16,313 nt of DNA from Dactylosporangium sp. AC04546 (GTDB lineage Bacteria > Actinomycetota > Actinomycetes > Mycobacteriales > Micromonosporaceae), in assembly GCF_022095675.1 (NCBI RefSeq), contig NZ_JAHYSG010000178.1, positions 1 to 16,313 of the forward strand, in the 5' to 3' direction. Numbering within the stretch: the first letter of the stretch is position 1; each line of letters opens with the position of its first letter. This document shows positions 7,012 to 16,073 of this stretch, piece by piece. A program made the translations under genes and the position numbers. The notes below the pieces were generated by a model. The model ran no database searches. It was not told the origin of the DNA and was given only the letters and a program-made list of their open reading frames with translations.

Positions 7012-7665
7012 ATGTGGGGATCGACGTTTCCCGAGCTCAAGGGGCGGGTCGCGGTGGTGCTCGGCCCATCTGACGGGGTGGCCGGGGCGGTGTCCCGGAT
7101 GCTCGCCAACCGCGGTGTACGCATCGCCGTGATCGGCGAGCAGCCGGACGAGCTGGAGGACCTCGTCGACGAGCTGCACTGGCTCGGCGCCGAGGCGGTC
7201 GGCATCGTGGCGGAGCCGGCCGCCGGCGCGGCCGCGATGGACGCGGTCCGGGCCAGCGTGCTGACCGAGCTCGGCGCGCCCGACCTGCTCTTCGTGCTGA
7301 CCTGCACGAACCGGGCCGGCGCGGGCTGGCACGACATGGTCGACAGCGGGCTGACCACGACGCTGCAGGCGCTCCAGGCGTTCGTCCCGGCGATGGTCGA
7401 GGCGCGCACCGGCGCGGTGGTGACCCTCGCCCCGGCCGGTCCGGACCCGGCGTCGACGGCGGTCGGTGGCGGCGTGACCGCGCTCACCCAGCACTTCGCG
7501 CGGCAGGTCGCCGACTCGGGAGTCCGGGCGAATGTCGTAACCTGGACACCGCGAGCGTCCATCGTGGACGATGTCGCGTTCGCCGCGCTCTACCTGGCCT
7601 CGGACGCCGCCGCGAGCATGACGGCAACGACACTCGACGTTGCGGGCACATCGATACGTCTGTAG
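7012..7665 (+). CDS. SDR-fold protein lacking the catalytic tetrad
   Basis: A 217-residue protein with a Rossmann SDR fold but degenerate motifs. The glycine-rich loop reads LGPSDGVAG (17-25) instead of TGxxxGIG. NRAG (100-103) replaces NNAG. The catalytic serine position falls in VVTLAPAG (137-143), and the Tyr and Lys of YxxxK align with V151 and V155. The C-terminus still has the SDR pattern FAALYLASDAAASMTATTLDVAG. So it may bind a nucleotide but should not catalyse the usual SDR reaction. It may be a regulatory or scaffolding paralog. The start is uncertain: ATG 7012 is used, but an in-frame GTG at 7006 also fits the ribosome binding site GAGAGGGG (6994-7001). It follows a strong hairpin and probably has its own transcription start or depends on readthrough. 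Confidence 0.82.
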   Translation: MWGSTFPELKGRVAVVLGPSDGVAGAVSRMLANRGVRIAVIGEQPDELEDLVDELHWLGAEAVGIVAEPAAGAAAMDAVRASVLTELGAPDLLFVLTCTNRAGAGWHDMVDSGLTTTLQALQAFVPAMVEARTGAVVTLAPAGPDPASTAVGGGVTALTQHFARQVADSGVRANVVTWTPRASIVDDVAFAALYLASDAAASMTATTLDVAGTSIRL

Positions 7666-7688
7666 ATCCTATGTACGAATGACCGTCC

Positions 7689-7707
7689 ACCTGGGATAGT
7701 CCCAGGT
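7689..7707. promoter_or_regulatory. Perfect palindrome directly before the YdjM-like gene
   Basis: ACCTGGGATAGTCCCAGGT has perfect 8-bp arms around a TAG centre and ends one base before the ATG at 7709. A GATAGT hexamer (7695-7700), possibly a -10, lies across its centre. It could be an operator over a leaderless promoter, or in readthrough mRNA a hairpin at the ribosome entry site. No T tract follows, so it is not a standard terminator. Confidence 0.55.
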
Positions 7708-7708
7708 C

Positions 7709-8518
7709 ATGATGGGCTCGTCGCACGCACTTTCCGGGGCGGCGGTCTGGCTGGGCGGCTCGCTGGCGCTCGACCAGCTCGCCGGGTTTCACCAGACCCC
7801 GCTCCAACTCGCCGTCGGCACCGCGATCTGCGCCGGCGGCGCCCTGCTGCCCGACCTCGACCTGTCCGGCCGCGTGACCGCGCGGAAGGGCGGGGCCACG
7901 GTCGCGCACACGTTCGGCGTCCTGTCGCTGTTCCTGGCCGAGTGCGTCGAGAAGTTCTCGCTCGGCGTCTACAAGCTGACCCGGATGAAGTACGACCCGC
8001 ACCGCCGCAACGGCCACCGCACGCTCACCCACACGATCGTGTTCAACGTCGGCGTCGGCTACGGCACCCTCGCCCTGTGCAACGCGTACGGCAAGTGGGC
8101 CGTCATGGGCGTGCTGTTCTTCTCCTTCGCCCTCGCCCTGCGCGGGCTGTTCGAGAGCTGGGCCGAGCGGGCCGGCTGGGTCATCGTGACGCTCGCCGCG
8201 GCCGGCGCCGCGTTCGTGGTCTACGAGCGGCTGCCCGGCGACCGCGGCTACCCGCTGCTCGGCGTGGCCGTCGGCATCGGCGGCCTCGTCCACCTGGCCG
8301 GCGACATGATCACCCGGCACGGGTGCCCGATCCTCTGGCCGATCCCGACCGGCCGGCGCATGTGGCGCAACATCGGCCTGCCCGACCGGATCGCGCTGCG
8401 GGCCGGCGACAAGACCGAGACCGTCCTGCTGCGCACGGTCTTCGCCACCGTCGCGGTCTTCGCCGGCGCGTTGCTCGTCGCACCGATCCTGCTGGAGCGG
8501 TTCAACATAAACCTGTGA
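7709..8518 (+). CDS. YdjM-like metal-dependent membrane hydrolase
   Basis: A 269-residue integral membrane protein of the YdjM family (LexA-binding, inner-membrane-associated hydrolase, Pfam DUF457). Family residues are H6 in the N-terminal SSHALSG, the GALLPDLDLSG motif (PDLD 48-51), NGHRTLTHT (101-109) and HLAGDMITRHG (195-205). Together these form a putative metal site like that in membrane phospholipase-type hydrolases. Hydrophobic segments occur at about 8-25, 33-48, 110-125, 130-146, 156-172, 182-197 and 243-262. The name comes from an E. coli SOS gene. Nothing here shows a link to DNA damage, and no LexA box is visible upstream. The start has two ATGs in a row; the first is used. The stop overlaps the next gene's start (TGATG), so the two are probably co-translated. 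Confidence 0.85.
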   Translation: MMGSSHALSGAAVWLGGSLALDQLAGFHQTPLQLAVGTAICAGGALLPDLDLSGRVTARKGGATVAHTFGVLSLFLAECVEKFSLGVYKLTRMKYDPHRRNGHRTLTHTIVFNVGVGYGTLALCNAYGKWAVMGVLFFSFALALRGLFESWAERAGWVIVTLAAAGAAFVVYERLPGDRGYPLLGVAVGIGGLVHLAGDMITRHGCPILWPIPTGRRMWRNIGLPDRIALRAGDKTETVLLRTVFATVAVFAGALLVAPILLERFNINL

Positions 8519-9390
8519 TGGACGACGAGGCGGTCCCCGCCTTCTGGCGCTCGCTGGGCCTGCCCGGCCTGTTCGACGTACACACCCACTTCCTGCCCGA
8601 GCGCATGCTCCGCAAGGTGTGGGCCTACTTCGACAGCGCCGGGCCGCTCGTCGGCCGTCCCTGGCCCATCCGGTACCGCGGCAGCGACGCCGACCGCGTC
8701 GCCACGCTGGCCGCGCTGGGGGTCCGGCACTTCTCCGCCCTCGCGTACGCGCACCGCCCCGGCATGGCGGCCGACCTCAACGCCTGGACGCTGGACTTCG
8801 CCGCCCGCACCCCCGGCTGCCTGCCCAGCGCCACCTGCTACCCCGAGCCGGGCGCCCTCGCCGTCGCCGACGCGGCCCTGGCCGCCGGCGCGCGGGTCTT
8901 CAAGGTGCACCTCCAGGTGGGTGGCTTCGACCCGCGCGACCCGCTGCTCGACCCGGTGTGGGGCCGGCTCGCCGAGACCGGCACGCCGGTGGTCGTGCAC
9001 GCCGGCTCCGGGCCGGTCGCCCACGGGTTCACCGGCCCCGGCCCGTTCGGCGCCGTGCTCGACCGGCACCCGGGGCTGGTGGCGGTCGTCGCCCACATGG
9101 GTGCCCCGGAGTACGAGGGCTTCCTCGCCCTCGCCGAGCGCCACCCGCGCCTGCACCTCGACACGACGATGGTCTTCACCGAGTTCTTCGGCGCTCCCCC
9201 GCCCGCGCTGCTGCCCCTGGTCCGCGACCTCGGCCTGGCCGGCCGGGTGCTGCTCGGCACCGACTTCCCCAACATCCCCTACGCCTACGCCCACCAGCTG
9301 GAGGGCCTGGCCCGGCTCGATCTCGGCGACGACTGGCTGCGGTCCGTCTGCTGGTCCAACGGCCTCGCGCTGTTCCCGGGCGCGGCATGA
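8518..9390 (+). CDS. Amidohydrolase family protein (amidohydrolase-2, COG2159-like)
   Basis: A 290-residue metal-dependent TIM-barrel hydrolase. The first strand carries FDVHTHFLPE (D20, H22, H24). Further likely ligands are H161 (VVVHAGSG), H193 (VVAHMG) and D249 in LLGTDFPN (246-252). This pattern fits the amidohydrolase-2 group, which includes ACMSD-type decarboxylases and related C-C or C-N hydrolases. No signal peptide is present, so it should be cytosolic. The ATG at 8518 overlaps the stop of the YdjM-like gene by one base. The next gene begins 7 nt after the stop codon. The substrate is unknown, and an aromatic or lactone-type compound is only a guess from the family. Confidence 0.87.
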   Translation: MDDEAVPAFWRSLGLPGLFDVHTHFLPERMLRKVWAYFDSAGPLVGRPWPIRYRGSDADRVATLAALGVRHFSALAYAHRPGMAADLNAWTLDFAARTPGCLPSATCYPEPGALAVADAALAAGARVFKVHLQVGGFDPRDPLLDPVWGRLAETGTPVVVHAGSGPVAHGFTGPGPFGAVLDRHPGLVAVVAHMGAPEYEGFLALAERHPRLHLDTTMVFTEFFGAPPPALLPLVRDLGLAGRVLLGTDFPNIPYAYAHQLEGLARLDLGDDWLRSVCWSNGLALFPGAA

Positions 9391-9397
9391 TGGGCTC

Positions 9398-10003
9398 GTG
9401 ACCAACGAGACGCGACACTCCTTCCACGGCCTGGCCGAGCTGGTCCTCGCCGGCCCCCAGCACCGCCGCAGCGGCACCATCCGGCTCCGGGTGACCCCGA
9501 CGGGCTTCGCCACCGTCGCCGAGCCCGCCCTGGCCGTCGAGGCCGACGCCCTCGTGGTCGGCGACCGGCGGTTCCCGCTGGCCGGCCAGACCCTGGCCGA
9601 CCTGGCGACCGAGGCGGACGTGGAGGTCGGCGCCCCGAAGGACCTGTACCACGACGGCTCCGGCGCGAGCCCCGCCGACCGGGTCGTCACCGACGGCGCC
9701 GCCGAGCTGCTGGCCGCCCTCACCACCGGCGACGCGGCCCTGCGCCGGCTCACCACCGACGTCACCCCGGTGCTGTGGCCGGAACACTTCGACGTCGGGG
9801 TGTCGCTCGACGAGGTGAACTACGGGGTGTCCCCCGGCGACTCGGCCATCGACGAGCCCTACGCCTACGTCGGCCCGTGGAAGCCGCGCGAGGGCTCGTT
9901 CTGGAACGTGTCCTTCGGCGCCGCCGTCCCGGTGCGCGACCTGGGCGACGAGTCCGGCGTGTTCGCGTTCTTCGAGGAGGGCCGCGCACGGGCCGCGGAG
10001 TAA
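9398..10003 (+). CDS. Conserved-looking protein of unknown function
   Basis: A 201-residue soluble protein that I do not recognise as a named family. The N-terminal half (about 8-65) is predicted to be beta-rich (LAELVLAGPQ, TIRLRVTPTGF, DALVVGDRRFPL). The middle is helical (AAELLAALTTGDAALRRL). The C-terminal part contains the block LWPEHFDVGVSLDEVNYGVS (126-145), then EPYAYVGPW, then SFWNVSFGA (167-175). The density of Trp, His, Asp and Tyr there suggests a ligand or metal pocket. The start is the GTG at 9398, the only sensible start in this frame between the previous stop and the beta-rich region. No good ribosome binding site is seen. A CATGAT hexamer 6 nt upstream is a possible leaderless -10. 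It sits between the amidohydrolase and serine hydrolase genes in a compact plus-strand run. Confidence 0.78.
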   Translation: MTNETRHSFHGLAELVLAGPQHRRSGTIRLRVTPTGFATVAEPALAVEADALVVGDRRFPLAGQTLADLATEADVEVGAPKDLYHDGSGASPADRVVTDGAAELLAALTTGDAALRRLTTDVTPVLWPEHFDVGVSLDEVNYGVSPGDSAIDEPYAYVGPWKPREGSFWNVSFGAAVPVRDLGDESGVFAFFEEGRARAAE

Positions 10004-10012
10004 CCTTCGCGA
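10001..10012 (+). promoter_or_regulatory. Putative leaderless -10 element of the serine hydrolase gene
   Basis: TAACCT (10001-10006) ends six nucleotides before the ATG at 10013 and overlaps the TAA stop of the upstream gene. No ribosome binding site is present at normal spacing; a GGAG lies 12 nt upstream. No convincing -35 is seen. Cotranscription with the upstream genes remains possible. Confidence 0.35.
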
Positions 10013-11461
10013 ATGGACGTCGCCGCCCTCGCGCGGGCCCTGGACGTGCTCGTGCCGGAGATCCTCGAGCACACCGACACGCCGGGCGTGTCCATCGCCG
10101 TCGGCGCCGGGGACGAGGTCGTGCTCGCCAGGGGCTACGGCCTGGCCGACCTCGCCACCGGCACGCCGATGACGCCCGAGACGGTCAACCCGATCGGCTC
10201 CGACGGCAAGACGTATACGGCCGTGGCCGCCATGCAGCTCGTCGAGCGGGGCCGGCTCGACCTCGACGGGCCGATCGGGCCGCACCTCGGCGACCTGCGC
10301 GTGGTCAACCCGCACGGGGCGCGTCCGATCACGCTGCGGGACCTGCTGACCCACCGCAGCGGGCTGGGCACGACGTTCGGGTTCGCCGACCGGGTCCCGC
10401 CGGCGCCGCTGGGCGAGCACCTGCACCAGGTGTTCCGCCGCGGCCGCAGCGACCTGTACGGCGGGGACCTGGTCCCGCTGTGGTCGACGCCGGTCGGCGC
10501 GCAGTACCAGTACAGCAACACCGGCATCGCGCTGGTGGGCTACCTGGTGGAGCGGACGAACCCGGCCGGGTCGGCGTTCGACGAGTGGGTCCGCCGCAGT
10601 GTGTTCACGCCGCTGGACATGCGCTCGACCTGGTTTCCGCCGGGTGTTGTACCGCCGGAGGCCGCAGCCAGGCGCAGCACCGGCTACGCGACGGTGGGCG
10701 GGTTCCAGTTCGTGCTGCCCCAGGTCTACGTCGGCGACTACCCGGCCGGCACCGCGCTGACCACGGCCTCGGACCACTGCCGCTTCGTCCTGGCCGTGCT
10801 CGGCGGCGGCGCCCTGCCCTCGGGGCGCATCCTCAGCCCGGAGACGGCCCGCCTGATGCTGACCCCGCAGGCCGGCACCGGCCCCGACCCGGCGGCGACG
10901 GTCGGGCTGGTGTGGAACGTCTTCGACGGCGGCCTCGACGCGGGCTACGTCGGCCACGGCGGCGAGTACTTCTGGGGCTGGAGCAACTTCACCCGCGGCT
11001 GGCCGGAGTCCCGCGTGGCCGTGGTCGTCTCGTCGAACCAGTGGCACCTGGCCGAGCCGGGGACCTCCCACCGCCCGAGCCACTTCGCCGGCCGCCTGAT
11101 CGGTGGCGTGGTCACCGCGTGGGTGAACGGCGCCGACCCGATGCCGTCGAAGTCCCCGGCGGCGGCACAGAGCTGGCTCGCCGGGATGCTGGTGGCCGAC
11201 CGGCTGACGACCCGGCTCGGCTCGCGGCACCCGCTGTCGGCGGCCGAGATCGACGCCCTGGTGGCGGGCGCGGTCGTGCGGCCGGGGCAGCCGTGGGACC
11301 CGGAGGCGTTCCGGTCGGCGCTGCGCGACTACCCGTGGGACTCGCTGGGCGAGGCGATGGCGTGGAGCCGGGAGCAGGTCCCGGCCCACCTCCAGGCGCT
11401 GGTCTCGAGCGAGCTCGGCGTGCCGTGGCTGGGCCGGCTGGTGGCCGGGCTGGAGCTGTGA
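10013..11461 (+). CDS. Serine hydrolase, class C beta-lactamase fold
   Basis: A 482-residue member of the beta-lactamase-related serine hydrolase family (Pfam Beta-lactamase, PF00144), which includes esterases, D-aminopeptidases and penicillin-binding protein relatives. The nucleophile motif SxxK is SDGK (S63, K66), in place of the common SxTK. The YxN motif is YSN (167-169). The third motif is probably HGG (315-317). The domain spans about 10-355. A C-terminal extension of about 110 residues, rich in Ala, Pro and Trp, follows. There is no signal peptide or membrane segment, so the protein appears cytosolic. That makes a resistance role against beta-lactams unlikely. It lies 9 bp after the unknown-function gene and meets the cox operon tail to tail, one base apart. 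Substrate not determined. Confidence 0.88.
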   Translation: MDVAALARALDVLVPEILEHTDTPGVSIAVGAGDEVVLARGYGLADLATGTPMTPETVNPIGSDGKTYTAVAAMQLVERGRLDLDGPIGPHLGDLRVVNPHGARPITLRDLLTHRSGLGTTFGFADRVPPAPLGEHLHQVFRRGRSDLYGGDLVPLWSTPVGAQYQYSNTGIALVGYLVERTNPAGSAFDEWVRRSVFTPLDMRSTWFPPGVVPPEAAARRSTGYATVGGFQFVLPQVYVGDYPAGTALTTASDHCRFVLAVLGGGALPSGRILSPETARLMLTPQAGTGPDPAATVGLVWNVFDGGLDAGYVGHGGEYFWGWSNFTRGWPESRVAVVVSSNQWHLAEPGTSHRPSHFAGRLIGGVVTAWVNGADPMPSKSPAAAQSWLAGMLVADRLTTRLGSRHPLSAAEIDALVAGAVVRPGQPWDPEAFRSALRDYPWDSLGEAMAWSREQVPAHLQALVSSELGVPWLGRLVAGLEL

Positions 11462-11462
11462 C

Positions 11463-12197
11463 TCAGCGGCGCTTGATCCACCAGATGATGCCGAGGACGA
11501 CCGCGAAGCTGGCCGCGGCCGTGAGCACGTAGGGCACCGCGCGGCGGACGGCCGACCCGACGCCGGAGACGGCGAGCAGGTCGATCGGCTCGACGTCCTC
11601 GGGCTCCGGCTCGGCGACCTTCGCGGGAACGGCCGGAGCAGCCGGAGCGGCCGGAGCGGCCGGCTCCGTCACCGGGCCCGCGCCGGACGCCTCGGCCGCC
11701 GCGGCGCCGGCCACGGCCGCTGCCGGCACTTCCGGAGCGGGCTCGCTCCCCGCGGCCAGCTTCCCGGCCAGGCAGTCGGCGAACTGGCCGATCAGCTTGC
11801 CGCTCACGTCGCCGATGAGGCCGCGCCCGAACTGGGCCGCCTTGCCGGTGATGTCGAGGTCGGTCCGCACCTCGACGCGGGTGCCGTCAGCCTCCTCGTG
11901 CAGGGAGGCGGTCACCCGGGCCGCAGCCGTCCCGCCGCCGCGGGCGTCGGCGCCCGAGGCGGTGAGCTGCACGCGGTGGGCCGCCTCGTCGCGCTCGACG
12001 AAGCGGCCCGAGCCCTTGAACGTGAGGCTCACCGGACCCAGCTTCACCTTCACCGTGCCGGTGAACGTGCCCTCCGCGTCGTCATGGCCGGTCAGCGTGG
12101 CGCCCGGCATGCACGGCGCGATGCGTTCGATGTCCAGCAGCACCGCCCACGCCTGGTCGACGGGGACGGGCACGGTGAAGCTGTGTTCCAGTAGCAC
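11463..12197 (-). CDS. coxG: CoxG-type SRPBCC protein with C-terminal membrane anchor
   Basis: A 244-residue protein. The N-terminal SRPBCC/START-like domain (about 1-147) has the CoxG signatures VPVDQAWAVLLDIERIAPCMPGA and GKLIGQFADCLAGKL. An Ala/Pro/Glu-rich linker (about 150-205) follows, then a single transmembrane helix (about 221-240) with a short positive tail, IKRR. This domain order is typical of CoxG. Work on mycobacterial CoxG supports a role in linking the hydroxylase to membrane quinones, and the visible anchor fits that. It is the last gene of the coxSLMG operon. The GTG at 12197 starts 5 nt after the coxM stop, where GGGGGT may act as a weak ribosome binding site. The longer open frame upstream is a coxM shadow. 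The CoxG name is well supported; the electron acceptor is inferred. Confidence 0.88.
   Translation of the reverse strand: MLLEHSFTVPVPVDQAWAVLLDIERIAPCMPGATLTGHDDAEGTFTGTVKVKLGPVSLTFKGSGRFVERDEAAHRVQLTASGADARGGGTAAARVTASLHEEADGTRVEVRTDLDITGKAAQFGRGLIGDVSGKLIGQFADCLAGKLAAGSEPAPEVPAAAVAGAAAAEASGAGPVTEPAAPAAPAAPAVPAKVAEPEPEDVEPIDLLAVSGVGSAVRRAVPYVLTAAASFAVVLGIIWWIKRR
11632..11663. repeat. 9-bp tandem repeat in the coxG linker
   Basis: The unit GCCGGAGCG (first copy GCCGGAGCA) repeats three and a half times on the plus strand. It encodes the AAP-type repeats of the CoxG linker on the minus strand. The unit is a multiple of three, so length changes would keep the frame. Confidence 0.8.
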
Positions 12198-12202
12198 GGT
12201 CG

Positions 12203-13050
12203 TCAGACCCCCAGCGCTCGGCACACGGCCCGCGTGGTGAGCACCCGGGCCAACTCCCGACGATAGTCCGCCGAGGCCGACAGGTCGTCCACCGGATCGG
12301 TGCCGTCGGCGACCGACGAGCACGCCGCCGCGACGGCGTCGGCGGTCGCCGGCGCTCCCGCGAGGGCCGCCTCGACGCCGCGCGCCCGGTGCGGTACCGG
12401 ACCCATGTTCGTCAGCGCCACGCGGGCCTCACCGATCGTCCCGTTGGACCGCTGGACGGCCACGGCCACCCCGACGATAGCCCACGCCTGGGCCGTCCGA
12501 TGGAACTTCTCGTAGTGGGTGGCCCAGCCGGCGGCGGCCGGGACGCGGACCCCGACGATGACCTCGTCGGGGGCGAGGGCGGTGGTGAACAGGTCCACCG
12601 CGAAGTCCGCGGCCGGGATGGTCCGCCGGCCGGAAGGACCCTGCACCTCGTACACCGCGTCCAGGGCCGCCGCCACCGCCGGGAGGTCGGCGGCCGGATC
12701 GGCGTGGGCGAGCGAGCCGCCGAGCGTGCCGCGGTGGCGCACCTGGCGGTCGCCGACGGTGCCGGCCGCGACGGCCAGCAGCGGGGCGTGCTCGCGGACC
12801 AGCGGGTGGGCGGCGACCTCCGCGTGGGTGGTCATCGCCCCGATCACCAGGTCGCCGCCGTCGAGCCGCGCACCGGTCAGCCCCGGCACCGCGCCGAGGT
12901 CGACCAGCACGGTCGGGGCGGCGAGCCGCAGCCGCAGCACCGGCAGCAGGGACTGGCCGCCGGCCAGCACCTTGGCGTCCTCGTCCGAAGCGAGGGCCGC
13001 CACCGCCTCGTCCACGGTGGACGGGCGGACGTAGTCGAACGCCACGGGGA

Positions 13051-13054
<4 letters not shown>
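12203..13054 (-). CDS. coxM: FAD-binding subunit of a form II CODH-like molybdenum hydroxylase (CoxM)
   Basis: A 283-residue medium subunit of the xanthine oxidase family. It carries FAD and passes electrons from the iron-sulfur subunit to an acceptor. The two FAD pyrophosphate motifs are AGGQSLLP (31-38) and TLGG (110-113), with HADPAADLP following. Length and layout match CoxM: FAD-binding domain about 1-175, C-terminal domain about 178-282. The GTG start at 13054-13052 overlaps the coxL stop (GTGA). It has an excellent ribosome binding site, GGAGGT, 5 nt upstream and within the end of coxL. CoxG follows after a 5-nt gap. The family is certain. The CO dehydrogenase label is not, because it depends on the large subunit, which is form II here. 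Confidence 0.93.
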
Positions 13055-15410
<2,356 letters not shown>

Positions 15411-15414
<4 letters not shown>

Positions 15415-15941
15415 ACGGTCGCCTCCTCCGGCAGCTCGGCCTGCGCCCGCAGCGCGGCGGCCGCGGACTGCACGGCGCGCACGATGTTCTGGTAGCCGGT
15501 GCACCGGCACAGGTTGCCCGACAGACCCTCCCTGACCTCCGCGTCGGACGGATCGGGGTTGTCCCGCAGCAGGTCGACCGCCGACATGATCATGCCGGGG
15601 GTGCAGAACCCGCACTGCAGGGCGTGCAGCTCGTGGAACGCCTGCTGCACGGCGTGCAGCTCGCCGCCCGGGCCGGCCAGGCCCTCGACGGTGGTGACGC
15701 TGGCGCCGTCGGCCTGCACGGCGAGGACGGAGCAGCTCTTGACGCTGTGCTGTGCGCCGTCGGCCGAGCCCATCAGCACGGTGCACGATCCACAGTTGCT
15801 CGTGTCGCAGCCGACGACCGTGCCAACCTTGCCGAGTTGTTCACGAAGGTGATGAACCAGGAGGGTCCGGGGCTCGACATCGTCGACGTAGCGCGTGCCG
15901 TCGACGTCGGCACTGACCCGGACACGGTGGGACGAGGACAT
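15411..15941 (-). CDS. coxS: [2Fe-2S] small subunit, CoxS-like
   Basis: A 176-residue iron-sulfur subunit. The N-terminal plant-type ferredoxin cluster uses C45, C50, C53 and C70 ([10 protein letters not shown], then KSC). The C-terminal helical domain holds the second cluster with C110, C113, C145 and C147 (CGFCTPGM, then [10 protein letters not shown]). All eight cysteines of the family are present. It carries electrons from the molybdenum centre of CoxL to the FAD of CoxM. The ATG at 15941-15939 has a clear ribosome binding site, GGGAGG, four nucleotides upstream. It is the first gene of the operon and is followed by coxL with an ATGA overlap. No Tat signal is present, so the complex is cytosolic, facing the membrane through CoxG. 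Confidence 0.94.
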
Positions 15942-15968
15942 AGAGCCTCCCGCGGGGACGTGCGGAAC

Positions 15969-15998
15969 GGCCCGTCGCGCGGCGGACGCCCACGGGCC
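15969..15998 (-). promoter_or_regulatory. Inverted repeat in the coxS leader
   Basis: GGCCCGT and ACGGGCC form 7-bp arms around a 16-nt GC-rich loop (15976-15991). It lies 28 nt before the coxS start codon. If transcription starts near 15998, as the candidate promoter predicts, this hairpin would sit at the 5' end of the message, where it could affect stability. No T tract is present. Confidence 0.4.
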
Positions 15999-16000
15999 AC

Positions 16001-16037
16001 CTCCTGATCAGGAGACCCCACAGCGGTGATCAACGCA
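16001..16037 (-). promoter_or_regulatory. Candidate promoter and palindromic operator of the cox operon
   Basis: CTCCTGATCAGGAG (16001-16014) is a perfect 14-bp palindrome 60 bp before coxS. A second TGATCA is at 16027-16032, centred 22 bp away (about two helical turns). On the minus strand TTGATC lies 17 bp before the palindrome's own TGATCA, so the palindrome would overlap a non-canonical -10. A repressor binding here would block transcription. The palindrome is certain; the promoter is tentative. Confidence 0.45.
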
Positions 16038-16073
16038 ACCCTCCAGCGGTCTTGACTTTCCGCCTGCCGGGGT

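Noticed and set aside
7689..7709. LexA/SOS box upstream of the YdjM-like gene
   Set aside because: The palindrome does not resemble the actinobacterial SOS box (GAAC-N4-GTTC type), so the SOS link of the E. coli namesake is not carried over.
7708..9399. A 14-base direct repeat, CATGATGGGCTCGT, at 7708-7721 and 9386-9399
   Set aside because: One shared 14-mer in 16 kb of GC-biased sequence is close to chance, and neither copy has other mobile-element signs.
10013..11461. Beta-lactam resistance gene
   Set aside because: No signal peptide, an SDGK motif and a long extension. The family is dominated by esterases and peptidases.
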